NCBI GenBank assembly: GCA_934444645.1
Contig: CAKSCV010000031.1
Location: 1 to 28,928 of the forward strand
Source: an uncultured Eubacteriales bacterium
GTDB lineage: Bacteria > Bacillota > Clostridia > Oscillospirales > CAG-382
Length of the DNA: 28,928 nucleotides
Reading direction: 5' to 3'
Part shown: piece by piece, positions 7,586-15,871 of the stretch
How the letters are laid out: each line of letters opens with the position of its first letter
How positions within the stretch are numbered: the stretch's first letter is position 1
Notes under the pieces: model-generated
Told to the model about the DNA's origin: nothing
The model's database searches: none
What the model saw: only the letters and a program-made list of their open reading frames with translations
Program-made: the position numbers and the translations under genes

Positions 7586-8449
7586 TTATGCTTTTTTCAG
7601 CAAATCGCTCGGCGGCATCCGATAATAGGCCTTAAACGCCTTGCTGAATGCATACACGCCGGAAAAGCCGAGCTTTTCGGCGATTTGTGAAATGCTGCAA
7701 CTCTGTGTGCTCAACAGGCGTTTGGCCTCCTCCATCCGCCGTCTGGTATAATATTCCTTGATAGTATGCCCGGTCACGGTTTTATACCGCGACGAAAGAT
7801 AGCTGTAATTGTAGCGCAAGGCTTCGCCAAGCTCGGTGAGCGAACGCAAGGAATATAAGTGCGTATCGATATAATGCGTGATATGCTCGCACAGCTCCTT
7901 GTTTGAAGGAGCAGCCGACAGCGGCTTCGGCGAATAATCCCAAAAGGCACGCAGCACCCGCAACACCGCCTGATCGGCAAGCGACGAAAGGATTTCCTTA
8001 CGATAAATCTTGGAGCCGTTCTGCAATTCCTCCAAAATCAAATCGATGACCGCCACCATGCCGTCATCCCGAAAAACACGGTTATGCGGCGGAAGTCCCA
8101 ATTTCCACAAGCGATCGGACAGCGGCAGAAACCGTTCGCCGATCACGCCGAAGGTCAGGAACTCTTGGCAGAGCGGAGATTCCGGATCGCTGTCCAACCG
8201 ATGCTTTTCAAACGGCACGGACAGAAAAATATCGCCTTTTTGCACCTTTATCGGATAAGTACCGGCATAGCTGACGCCGCGTCCCTCCAAAATGCAGGTC
8301 ACCTCAAACAGCGGCCCGTGCGGATGAAACGGCACATACCGCTCACCGCGTTTTTCGCTGTCGATGCCGATGCCGACGTCGCCGATCTCACAATTTTCAA
8401 GTGCAAGGGTCGGCCAATAGTCATACTGTTTTGGTATATACGCGCTCAT
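7586..8449 (-). CDS. AraC-family transcriptional regulator
   Basis: 287 residues. The N-terminal half looks like a cupin-type sensor domain (HPHGPLFEVTCILEGRGVSYAG and GDIFLSVPFEKHRL). The C-terminal hundred residues carry the two AraC helix-turn-helix motifs (LTELGEALRYNYSYLSSRYK and ISQIAEKLGFSGVYAFSKAFK), ending in the usual YYRMPPSDLLKK. Such regulators sense small ligands, often sugars, and act on adjacent genes. The ATG at 8449 is preferred over the upstream 8488 start because GGGAGGG lies 7 nt before it. It is divergent from the secreted protein gene, a natural candidate target. Confidence 0.92.
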   Translation of the reverse strand: MSAYIPKQYDYWPTLALENCEIGDVGIGIDSEKRGERYVPFHPHGPLFEVTCILEGRGVSYAGTYPIKVQKGDIFLSVPFEKHRLDSDPESPLCQEFLTFGVIGERFLPLSDRLWKLGLPPHNRVFRDDGMVAVIDLILEELQNGSKIYRKEILSSLADQAVLRVLRAFWDYSPKPLSAAPSNKELCEHITHYIDTHLYSLRSLTELGEALRYNYSYLSSRYKTVTGHTIKEYYTRRRMEEAKRLLSTQSCSISQIAEKLGFSGVYAFSKAFKAYYRMPPSDLLKKA

Positions 8450-8478
8450 AAGACGTCCCTCCCCGTTTCTCTTGTTTG

Positions 8479-8507
8479 ATTGTACCATATGCCGGGCATT
8501 CTGTCAA
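8479..8507 (-). promoter_or_regulatory. Promoter of the AraC-type gene
   Basis: Read on the minus strand: TTGACA (8507-8502), a 17-bp spacer, and TACAAT (8484-8479), ending about 30 bp before the chosen start. This is a near-consensus housekeeping promoter. Confidence 0.8.
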
Positions 8508-8591
8508 GGAAATTGCTATCCATGTGCTGCAAAATTTGTCGAAATTCGCCTTGTATCCAAAAAACAGACAAAAACACCTGCGTTTTCGACA

Positions 8592-8620
8592 TTTACTTGC
8601 CGCCGTTTTGCCCGTATAAT
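8592..8620 (+). promoter_or_regulatory. Promoter of the secreted protein gene
   Basis: TTTACT (8592-8597), 17 bp, then a perfect TATAAT (8615-8620), about 40 bp before the start codon. The weaker -35 would suit activation by the divergently encoded AraC-type regulator; that is inference. Confidence 0.65.
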
Positions 8621-8661
8621 AAAGGAAAGAATCCCTATATTACAAAGAAGGATGGATGATC

Positions 8662-10461
8662 ATGAAGCACCAAGTACCGCGTTTTCTTTTCTGTTTTCTG
8701 CTTATGTTCAGCGTTTTGGCGTGCGCCGCCGCGGCTTTTACGCCGGAAATGCCCGAGCTTTCGGCAGAAGCTTCTGCCGTCACCGCAAAAGCCGCTCTTT
8801 CCGAAGCAGCCTATGGCGCAAAGCCTGCCGAAACCACCGACGACGGTGTGCTTGTTTTCTTTGACAACGGCAACGCCGACGATCGCATCAACAAAACAAA
8901 CATCTCCTTGCAGGGTGTCGTCGAGCCGTTTTCCGAAACCGACGGTTTCATCACGCGCTCCATCAACACCGGCGACACGCCGTTCCAAGGCGAAACGTTC
9001 GGTCCGTGCATTGTCGCGTCCGACGGCGTTTCCTTCAAGGACGCAACCGGCAAACGCTTAAACGGCAAGCTGACGTTTTGTGTGGAGATCTACAACTCCA
9101 CCGCCTCGGACAAAATCTTCCACAACGGCGTCAAGCCGAAGCCTGCTGCCGACGGCTGGGATGCGTGGTGCAAAATTTACACCAATTGGAGTGCGTCAAA
9201 AGCGGTCGCTGCGTCGTGGACGACCATGAAATTCACCTACGACACCTCGGCAAACACCCTTTGCATGGGCCGCAATGCCTGGGACAACAAAGGCTCGCAC
9301 ATCCGCAGCGTATATGTCTACTATGCGCCGACTGTCTCTTATGCCGAAAAGCCTGCCGAAAACACCGAATACGGCACGCTCATTTACTTTGACAACGGCA
9401 ATGCAAGCGACAAGGTCAACCTTTCCAACATCACGCTCGGCGGCCTGTTAAGCACGCTTGACACCACCGATTTCACCTACACGCGCTCCATCAACACCGG
9501 CGACACCGTGTTTGCCGGCAACACCTTCGGCGTGTATGCCTCCGCTTCGGGCGGTGCCTTTACGGATGCCAACGGCAAGGCGTTGGACGGCAAACTAACC
9601 ATGTGCGTGGAGCTTTACAACAGTGCGGCTAAGAAAAAGGATTTTTACAGCATCCAACAACCGGCCGCTGACGGCTGGGTTTCCTGGTGCAACGTTTATA
9701 CCAACTGGAAAAAGTATCCTGCCGAGCCCGGCGTATGGTCGACGCTCACGCAGACGCGCGACACCTCGGCAACGCTTCTCGGTTTTGCAAGAGATGCCTG
9801 GGATCCGAATAATTCCAATGTCCGCGCCGTTTACCTCTACTACAAGCCAAACGTCAAGGTAAACCTTGCCACAGCCGAAGCAAACAGCATCCGCACCGGC
9901 GGCAATGCCGGTATCCGCTTTGCCGCGTTTGTCAATGCACAGGCACTTGCCGAAGCCCAAGAATGCGGCTTTATCGTCGCACGCGGCGACATTTTGGAAC
10001 AAAAAGGTCTTGCTGCTGCCGATGAAGTAAAAATTGCCGACGGAACGGTTACAAACAAAAGCGCCGGTTCGTTTGCCGCACAAACCGCAAACGGTTTGAA
10101 GCTTGCCGGTGCAAGAAACTATGTGAATGACGGCTCCGTGACCGGAAAGCTCATTGAAACGCCCGACGGCAAAACGCCATTCGGCGATTACGGTGAGCAA
10201 GGCTCGTATTTCACCGGCGTTGTCATCAATCTTGACAGCAGCTACACCCATGCAGACGGCACGACCTATGCGCACCGCTACAACACACCGCTTGCGGCAC
10301 GTTCCTATGTGAAAATCGGTTCGGTCTGCTATTACGGCGAATGCCGCACCAAGAGCATCAAGGATGTTGCCGAAGCCATCAAAGCTGCCGGCGGCGATGC
10401 CTACACCGCAAACAAGGATTACATCGACAGAATCCTTGTCGAAGCCGACGTCAAAGCGTAA
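8662..10461 (+). CDS. Secreted protein with two tandem repeat modules
   Basis: 599 residues, function not recognised. The N-terminus is a signal peptide (basic MKHQVPR, hydrophobic core to about 26); a VLAC at 18-21 is only a weak lipobox. Two homologous modules follow (about 50-224 and 227-394). They share DNGNAsDkvN, a TRSINTGDT motif, NGKLTFCVE/DGKLTMCVE, AADGWxxWC and an aromatic VYxYY end. The last 200 residues form a separate domain (SIRTGGNAGIRFAAF, GFIVARGD, CYYGE) of a kind I associate with clostridial extracellular proteins, but I cannot name it. The start at 8662 has AAGGA 9 nt upstream, better placed than for the ATG at 8656. The modules could bind carbohydrate or another surface ligand; this is a guess. 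Confidence 0.85.
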   Translation: MKHQVPRFLFCFLLMFSVLACAAAAFTPEMPELSAEASAVTAKAALSEAAYGAKPAETTDDGVLVFFDNGNADDRINKTNISLQGVVEPFSETDGFITRSINTGDTPFQGETFGPCIVASDGVSFKDATGKRLNGKLTFCVEIYNSTASDKIFHNGVKPKPAADGWDAWCKIYTNWSASKAVAASWTTMKFTYDTSANTLCMGRNAWDNKGSHIRSVYVYYAPTVSYAEKPAENTEYGTLIYFDNGNASDKVNLSNITLGGLLSTLDTTDFTYTRSINTGDTVFAGNTFGVYASASGGAFTDANGKALDGKLTMCVELYNSAAKKKDFYSIQQPAADGWVSWCNVYTNWKKYPAEPGVWSTLTQTRDTSATLLGFARDAWDPNNSNVRAVYLYYKPNVKVNLATAEANSIRTGGNAGIRFAAFVNAQALAEAQECGFIVARGDILEQKGLAAADEVKIADGTVTNKSAGSFAAQTANGLKLAGARNYVNDGSVTGKLIETPDGKTPFGDYGEQGSYFTGVVINLDSSYTHADGTTYAHRYNTPLAARSYVKIGSVCYYGECRTKSIKDVAEAIKAAGGDAYTANKDYIDRILVEADVKA

Positions 10462-10474
10462 AGGAGAAAGTTCC

Positions 10475-10594
10475 ATGAAACAATACCGTTCACCCGAATG
10501 GGAGCTTATCCGTTTTTCCGCCGCAGAGGAGTTACTTGTCTCAGGCGACCCGTCCGCCGATTCCGAGCTGGACGCGGATGAGCTGTTCGACTGA
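10475..10594 (+). CDS. 39-residue acidic peptide, function unknown
   Basis: A short gene 13 bp after the secreted protein stop, with AAAGGAG directly at that stop codon and a good ATG, so it is very probably translated with its neighbour. The peptide begins MKQYRSPEWELIRFSAAEEL, continues LVSGDPSADSE and ends in an acidic DADELFD. The pattern KxYxxPxxExIxF followed by a short SGD turn resembles small hypothetical peptides I associate with Clostridia, some beside surface protein genes. No signal peptide and no RiPP maturation enzyme is present in the window. It may be a peptide precursor, a regulator or a chaperone-like partner; none can be shown. Confidence 0.75.
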   Translation: MKQYRSPEWELIRFSAAEELLVSGDPSADSELDADELFD

Positions 10595-10623
10595 TAAGCA
10601 CAAAATACCGCGTTAGGCATCAT

Positions 10624-10670
10624 AACAGGCTGTGAATTCCGTTTTGGTTTTCACAGCCTGTTTTGATTTT
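10624..10670 (+). terminator. Terminator after the secreted protein/peptide operon
   Basis: Arms AACAGGCTGTGAA (10624-10636) and TTCACAGCCTGTT (10650-10662), 13 bp with a 13-nt loop, followed by TTGATTTT. It ends the two-gene operon about 30 bp after the peptide stop. Confidence 0.9.
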
Positions 10671-10740
10671 GACAGAAAGGCTTGTCCATGCGGCAGGTGC
10701 TTTTGGGTGAAGCACCGTGTTTGCCGGCAAATACGCGGTC

Positions 10741-10784
10741 ATTTATAAGGATAACCGGACAAAAACAAAGATTTTTGTCCGGTT
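10741..10784. repeat. 44-bp direct repeat, left copy (terminator hairpin)
   Basis: Identical over 44 bp to 13339-13382, with further matching bases (TCAAA) after one mismatch. It contains a 13-bp perfect stem, AACCGGACAAAAA/TTTTTGTCCGGTT, around a 6-nt loop; the A/T edges make it a bidirectional terminator. It stands 35 bp after the stop of the ricin-lectin-like gene, for which it serves as terminator. Confidence 0.9.
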
Positions 10785-10818
10785 TTCAAACTTTATTCCA
10801 ATTTCTACCTCTTATTGC

Positions 10819-13254
10819 TTATTGGTAATCTCGATAGCGATACAATATACGTGTTCCTTTATAGAATAGCAAATTAGCATTTCCGTTAAAATCCCCGCTA
10901 TCCATAGAGCATTTATTGGGGTATTTATCGTAAACGATTTTTTTGCTTGCACTGGTTACCCAATAAACTAAACGACTACCTTCTATTTTTTCTAATGGCG
11001 TGTCTGAATAATACTCATGATAACTTTCTTGACTGATATCGGTATCTGGAACTCCACGAAGAGCTATCATGAAGTCAGTTTTGTTAATTGGATAAGTACC
11101 TATTGCACTGTTGCTGGAATAAGTCAGGAGATAATGGTAATAAACATATTGCGTTTTCTGTTCAACCTGCCGAGTGCTGCTTTCATAAACCGGCGATGTC
11201 TGCCAACCTGACCAAGGACTCCATGATTTTGTTTGATTAATTGACGGATTGCAATCCGAACAATTATCAACATAGTTATGTGACCCTGTGTATTCTTTTT
11301 GACCACACGACGAGCAAATCCGGATTTCTTTATGTGGGTGTACCGATTCATATTGTGTATTCCATGAGTGGGTATGGTTGGTTATCTCGCTGTTAGGATA
11401 GCATATTTTACAGGTTTTTGAAGGAATGGTGATTCCAGTATCAACAGTAATGCCACAAATGGTGCATTCACGTATTTGTTTGTGTGGGTGTTGGGCTTCT
11501 ACAGCAACATTCCACGTGTGGTTGTGGACATTGCTTACCGGGATAAGTGCCCATTTCTGCGCATTTGAACCGTTAAAACTATAGGTCCAAATATTCGTTC
11601 CATCAGCAGTATCACCGTTACAAGCATCTAGATAAGTTCCAAGCGCTGACTGTATATAATAATATCCATCGCCGGCATCAAGAAAACGCCATTTTTGCGA
11701 GTCTGTTCCGTTGGGAGTATATTGCCATACATTAGCGCCTTTTTTTCGGTTTCCGTTGCTGACATCTAATGCTTTGTTTGAATTTATATTTGTTATGAAA
11801 CAATAATTATCATCATTTGTAATCGAAAACTGTTGGCTTGTGCCGCTATGGCGACTCCAAAGATGAACATTGGCTTCTGAATCTAAGCTTTGCGCACAAA
11901 TATCAAGAGCTTTGTTGGTGTCTAAGGATGAGACAATATTATACTTATCAGCAGTTATAAATACCGTTGAATACTCCACTGTTTTTTCAAGATATTCCTC
12001 CAATTTTTCTGTCGTTTGGTTTAACACAACAAGTGTTTGATCAATATACGTCTCGTTATATCTTTTATTGTACTTAGCTAATGATTTCGCAAAAGACAAA
12101 GCTTTTTTATTAATTTCGATGGCATAAAGCTTTTTAGTTATCAAAGAATAAATATCACTATATGTAGCGTTTTTCCAGATTAACGGTCTTGTGTCGCATA
12201 AATTATCTAATTCAATAATAAATCCCCACATCTCTAACGATATTACATAGTCGTCTACGGCAGGTGTTTTCAAAATCCAACTAAAAATGGCTTCGTTAAT
12301 AAAACTAGTCCATGAAACGGTTCCACTTATAACGCCGAATCCGGCGCCAGGTGCCTTATCTTTTGCAGCAGCAAAAACCTTGCCAATCAAAGCATCAATA
12401 GTTTTATCTTTCAAATAAGAATTCCAAAAACTAAGTTGCCAACCATTTTGCAGCTCTTCACGCAAATCATTCAGTTGTCTTCGTAAAGAACTATTACTGT
12501 CATCTACATATTGTAAAACTTCATCAATAATCTCAATGCTTGAATTACATAGTGCAATAGCATAAAACATTTTTTCTGCAAATTGTGTTGCACTCATACC
12601 ACTTTTTAAAATGTCAATAGCGTTAGAATCTGCAACTTTTTTCAGCATGTCGCTTAATTTGCTTTCCTCTATACTTGGGAAAGCCTCTTTTAGTGTAGGC
12701 ATGTAACCTTGCAGAATTTCGTTTAGTTTATCTTGACAAGCTTGGCGTTGTCCTTTAGATAGATTGTTTTTTACCGACCCTACAAAGGTAGTCATCTCTG
12801 CATATGGCAGCTTTGATATTTTATCGGCAAGTGTCACATAATTGGATAATTGTTTTGAGGCTTTATCTCCGAAACTTAAATCAGCATTTGTTAAAGCTTC
12901 CAAAAGAAGCTTGTTTTCGACGGCTCTATATTTTTCTGTATAAGCTTTTTCAACTTTGCTAAGACCCTTATCAATGTCTGTCGTGACTGTAGCACGAAAT
13001 ATGTTTTTCCAATCAGCACCAATTTTTATCGCGGTATATGCTCTAGAAGCTGAAAAGCGCCATGACGACTCATATTCGTTGCAAATTGAAAGCAAATCAG
13101 ATTGATGGAAGTTTGCAGTATCTATTAAATAATCAGCAAGTTCCTTTTGAAAATCTTCAGGAATTCTTTGTGCATTTACCGGAAAATTTTTCAATGTAAA
13201 TGTACATAATAATAGAATAGAAAGCATTAAACAAGAAATCTTTTTTAAATACAT
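10819..13254 (-). CDS. Secreted ricin-B-lectin-like multidomain protein
   Basis: 811 residues, exported by a signal peptide (1-28, cleavage near VNA-QR). Residues 30-425 are mostly helical and unrecognised. Residues about 433-573 form a ricin-type beta-trefoil, with three ALDI/ALDV/YLDA repeats and QxF/QxW ends (QQF near 474, QKW near 520 and 566), a fold that binds sugars. Two His/Cys modules follow (577-618 and 626-670), each HxHxWN, HPHKxIRxC and CxxC, likely zinc-binding. The C-terminal part (676-811) starts with WSPWSGW and STRQVEQKTQYVYY and ends YKGTRILYRYRD, a pattern seen in other clostridial secreted proteins. The gene is far richer in A/T than its neighbours and sits between 44-bp direct repeats, which suggests acquisition. 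AGAAGGT precedes the ATG. No toxin catalytic domain is recognised. Confidence 0.85.
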   Translation of the reverse strand: MYLKKISCLMLSILLLCTFTLKNFPVNAQRIPEDFQKELADYLIDTANFHQSDLLSICNEYESSWRFSASRAYTAIKIGADWKNIFRATVTTDIDKGLSKVEKAYTEKYRAVENKLLLEALTNADLSFGDKASKQLSNYVTLADKISKLPYAEMTTFVGSVKNNLSKGQRQACQDKLNEILQGYMPTLKEAFPSIEESKLSDMLKKVADSNAIDILKSGMSATQFAEKMFYAIALCNSSIEIIDEVLQYVDDSNSSLRRQLNDLREELQNGWQLSFWNSYLKDKTIDALIGKVFAAAKDKAPGAGFGVISGTVSWTSFINEAIFSWILKTPAVDDYVISLEMWGFIIELDNLCDTRPLIWKNATYSDIYSLITKKLYAIEINKKALSFAKSLAKYNKRYNETYIDQTLVVLNQTTEKLEEYLEKTVEYSTVFITADKYNIVSSLDTNKALDICAQSLDSEANVHLWSRHSGTSQQFSITNDDNYCFITNINSNKALDVSNGNRKKGANVWQYTPNGTDSQKWRFLDAGDGYYYIQSALGTYLDACNGDTADGTNIWTYSFNGSNAQKWALIPVSNVHNHTWNVAVEAQHPHKQIRECTICGITVDTGITIPSKTCKICYPNSEITNHTHSWNTQYESVHPHKEIRICSSCGQKEYTGSHNYVDNCSDCNPSINQTKSWSPWSGWQTSPVYESSTRQVEQKTQYVYYHYLLTYSSNSAIGTYPINKTDFMIALRGVPDTDISQESYHEYYSDTPLEKIEGSRLVYWVTSASKKIVYDKYPNKCSMDSGDFNGNANLLFYKGTRILYRYRDYQ

Positions 13255-13289
13255 ACAGCTACCTTCTTTCTTAATGTTGGTTGCCTTTG

Positions 13290-13317
13290 ATTATACACAA
13301 AAAATCATTATTGTCAA
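13290..13317 (-). promoter_or_regulatory. Near-consensus promoter of the ricin-lectin-like gene
   Basis: On the minus strand TTGACA (13317-13312), a 16-bp spacer and TATAAT (13295-13290). Both hexamers are perfect. The gene therefore has its own strong promoter and, with the downstream hairpin, is a self-contained transcription unit. Confidence 0.85.
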
Positions 13318-13338
13318 TACATTTTAGATAATCTACCG

Positions 13339-13382
13339 ATTTATAAGGATAACCGGACAAAAACAAAGATTTTTGTCCGGTT
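13339..13382. repeat. 44-bp direct repeat, right copy (terminator hairpin)
   Basis: Exact copy of 10741-10784, with the 13-bp stem at 13351-13363/13370-13382. It lies 26 bp after the stop of the PF06541-type gene and so works as that gene's terminator, while also marking the right edge of the ricin cassette. Confidence 0.9.
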
Positions 13383-13407
13383 ATCAAAGTCTGCCGCATA
13401 CTTTCGT

Positions 13408-14172
13408 CTATGCGTTTTTCTTTGTTTTTTTGCCCTTGGAGGGTCTGTTATCGTCCTTTTCAAAGGCACGCACAAGCTCGAGATACTTGTTCAAATGCTC
13501 GCGGATCGGCACTTCGGGACGCAGGGCAAACAGAAATTTGTACTTTTTCTTTTGCTCCTCGGCTGTCCGGCGAATGGTATTTTTGAGTTCCTCGTAACGA
13601 ACCAAAATGTGGTTTTCAGCCGCGAAGGCACGAATTTTTGCCACCACGCCGAACGAATACACCACGTCCACGGCAAAAATGCCGAACACTGAGCCGAGAA
13701 CGAAAACAAACGGCGAATTCGCATCAAACCACACCAAAAGATCGCACAAAAGCGGATGCACAAGCAAATCATACACCGCACCTGCCACTGCCCAAAGAAG
13801 CGAGAATTTTAGGCAGATAATGCCCTGCAAATTGAATTTTTCATCGCTGTAATCCCAAAGCTTGGTTTTAAGTCCCACCACGAAGATAAGACCGGCGATA
13901 TATTCGATGAGCGTCATGCAAAGCGTCATGAGCAGATACAGCACAAGCTTGCGCAAAAACACATTGTCGATGGCTATGTAGCGTTCCGCCGAACACAGCA
14001 AATACAGCGTACACGTGCCGAAGCCGTAGATCGGCAGGCACGGGCCGGTCAGAAAGCCGGGATTGCACCACTTTTTTCCGGGTGCGAAATAGCGTCGGAA
14101 GAAGAATTCCAAAACCCAGCCGACGCCGCTGCCCACAAAAAACAGTAAAACCAAAGAGAAAATCGATTGCAT
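13408..14172 (-). CDS. Putative ABC-transporter-type membrane protein (PF06541 family)
   Basis: 254 residues with several membrane segments. The family signatures are clear: GWVLEFFFRRY, GFLTGPCLPIYGFG near 40-52, IEYIAGLIF, and LWDYSDEKFNLQGIICLKFSLLWA. A cytoplasmic, charged C-terminal tail of about 75 residues ends in a Lys-rich stretch. Members are annotated as putative ABC transporter permeases, but the transported substrate is unknown. GGAAGG lies 7 nt before the ATG. It starts 38 bp after dnaX ends and may be co-transcribed with it. The recR/ybaB genes that often follow dnaX are absent. Confidence 0.85.
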   Translation of the reverse strand: MQSIFSLVLLFFVGSGVGWVLEFFFRRYFAPGKKWCNPGFLTGPCLPIYGFGTCTLYLLCSAERYIAIDNVFLRKLVLYLLMTLCMTLIEYIAGLIFVVGLKTKLWDYSDEKFNLQGIICLKFSLLWAVAGAVYDLLVHPLLCDLLVWFDANSPFVFVLGSVFGIFAVDVVYSFGVVAKIRAFAAENHILVRYEELKNTIRRTAEEQKKKYKFLFALRPEVPIREHLNKYLELVRAFEKDDNRPSKGKKTKKNA

Positions 14173-14210
14173 AACGCTGCCTTCCTTTCGTGATATCGTT
14201 TTAACAGACG

Positions 14211-15869
14211 CTAAAATGCGGATAAATCGACCGGCTTTTCGATCGCATTGCCCGTCGTGCGGCCGTATTCGACGCGCACCGGCATTCCCAAAAGCTTAGA
14301 GGCAAGGCTTGCGATCATATCATTTTTGGCTTTGTCGGTGGTTAACATGAAATAGCCCATCGAATTGACATAGATTTTGATTTTATCCGGAAACTGCTCG
14401 GCATAGGCGCCGGAAAGCATCGAATAGGTGACCATATCCTGCGCTTTGATCTCTTCGAGAAGCTCGGCAAAGGCAAGCATTTCGGTGCCTTTTTCTTCTT
14501 GCGGCGGCGCAGACGGAACGGGCGGCTCGTCCGGTTTTGCCGGCGAAACGCGCTTTTGCGGCGCTTGGTGTTCGGCCGCGGCAGGCGGTGTGTCGAACGC
14601 ATCGAAAGCCTCCGGCGGTGCTTCCGGAAGCGGAATTTCTTCGTTTTTCACGGGTGCGGAATCGGCACGCGGCGCAGGTGCAGAAGGTTGCTTGGAAGCC
14701 GCTTCGGGAGCGGCAAAGGTGCCGGAGGCAAGCTTTGCTTCCATATCGGAAAGACGGGCAAGCACCGCTTCGGGCGAATTCGACAGCCGTGCGTCACACA
14801 GCCGCATGAGCATAAGCTCCGCAAGCGTGCGGCGCGACAGACCGCTTCGCGCAAGCTTATTCTGCGTCTGTTCGGTGATTTCAAGCGAATATAACAGGCG
14901 TTCCTTGGTAAAGCTGTCCTCGCAGTTACGCAAGGCGGCAATCACATCCGGCTCGGCGTCTACAAGCTTGCTGACCGAATCGCTGGCATATTTGACCACA
15001 AGCAAATGCCGGAACATTTCGGCAAGCTCCGAACACAACACGCCCATATCCTTGCTGGCTGTATACAGTTCTTCCAACAACGACAAGGCTCTTGCGGTGT
15101 CGTTTGCGGCAACCGCTTCTAACAGTGCCAAAATCGGCGCGTTGCCGACAACGCCCAGTGCTTCGGACGCTTTTTCGCGGTCGATACCGGTTTTGCCGAC
15201 AAACAGTTCTAACATCGACAGCGCGTCGCGCATCGCACCGGTAGCAAGAAAGGCGATCAAGCGAAGCGCGTCATCGGTGATGCCGATGCTTTCTTCATCG
15301 GAAATATACCGAAGCCGCGGCAGCATATCCTCCGGCGAAATGCGGTGAAAATCAAACCGTTTGCAGCGTGAAAGAATGGTCGCCGGGATTTTGTTCAGCT
15401 CAGTCGTCGCGAGGATGAACATAATGTGCGACGGCGGCTCCTCCAAGGTTTTCAAAAGCGCATTGAACGCGCCGTTGGACAGCATATGCACCTCATCGAT
15501 GATATACACGCGCTTTTTCATTTCGATCGGCATAAACGCCACTTTTTCGCGCAAATCGCGGATATCGTCCACGCCGTTGTTGGAAGCGGCGTCCATTTCG
15601 ATGATGTCATACGAGCTGTCGAACGCCCGGCACGTCCGGCACACGCCACACGGGTCGCCGTTTTGCGGATTTTCGCAATTGACAGCCTTCGCCAAAATTT
15701 TGGCACAGGTGGTTTTGCCCGTGCCGCGCGAGCCGCAGAAAAGATACGCGTGCGAAACCGAGCCGTGCATCACTTCGCTGCACAGAACCTTGGTAATATG
15801 CTCCTGTCCGATGACATCCGCAAACACGTGCGGCCGCCATTTGCGGTATAAAGCCACATAATCTGCCAT
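14211..15869 (-). CDS. DNA polymerase III subunit gamma/tau
   Basis: 552 residues; the AAA+ clamp-loader subunit of the replicase. Walker A is GSRGTGKTT (46-54). Zinc-binding Cys are 65, 74, 77 and 80 (GDPCGVCRTC). Walker B DEVH is at 125-128, and sensor-1 and the SRC arginine finger (ILSRCKRFDF) follow. Residues about 365-450 are a Pro/Ala-rich linker, and the tail (about 455-540) is a tau-type C-terminal domain. The ATG follows AGGAG placed 8 nt upstream, inside the end of the transglycosylase gene, from which it is 2 bp away, so the two are coupled. Confidence 0.96.
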   Translation of the reverse strand: MADYVALYRKWRPHVFADVIGQEHITKVLCSEVMHGSVSHAYLFCGSRGTGKTTCAKILAKAVNCENPQNGDPCGVCRTCRAFDSSYDIIEMDAASNNGVDDIRDLREKVAFMPIEMKKRVYIIDEVHMLSNGAFNALLKTLEEPPSHIMFILATTELNKIPATILSRCKRFDFHRISPEDMLPRLRYISDEESIGITDDALRLIAFLATGAMRDALSMLELFVGKTGIDREKASEALGVVGNAPILALLEAVAANDTARALSLLEELYTASKDMGVLCSELAEMFRHLLVVKYASDSVSKLVDAEPDVIAALRNCEDSFTKERLLYSLEITEQTQNKLARSGLSRRTLAELMLMRLCDARLSNSPEAVLARLSDMEAKLASGTFAAPEAASKQPSAPAPRADSAPVKNEEIPLPEAPPEAFDAFDTPPAAAEHQAPQKRVSPAKPDEPPVPSAPPQEEKGTEMLAFAELLEEIKAQDMVTYSMLSGAYAEQFPDKIKIYVNSMGYFMLTTDKAKNDMIASLASKLLGMPVRVEYGRTTGNAIEKPVDLSAF

Positions 15870-15871
15870 AG

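Noticed and set aside
9595..10623. 342-codon minus-strand open frame opposite the secreted protein
   Set aside because: Antisense shadow of a gene with a signal peptide, repeats, promoter and terminator. The frame also overlaps the small peptide gene.
14480..14510. Programmed frameshift site in dnaX
   Set aside because: The coding strand has only five A residues in this stretch (GAAGAAAAAGG), not the A AAA AAG heptamer, and the full tau-length frame is intact.
14428..15348. 306-codon plus-strand open frame inside dnaX
   Set aside because: Ser/Ala-rich antisense shadow of dnaX; no start signals or family motifs.
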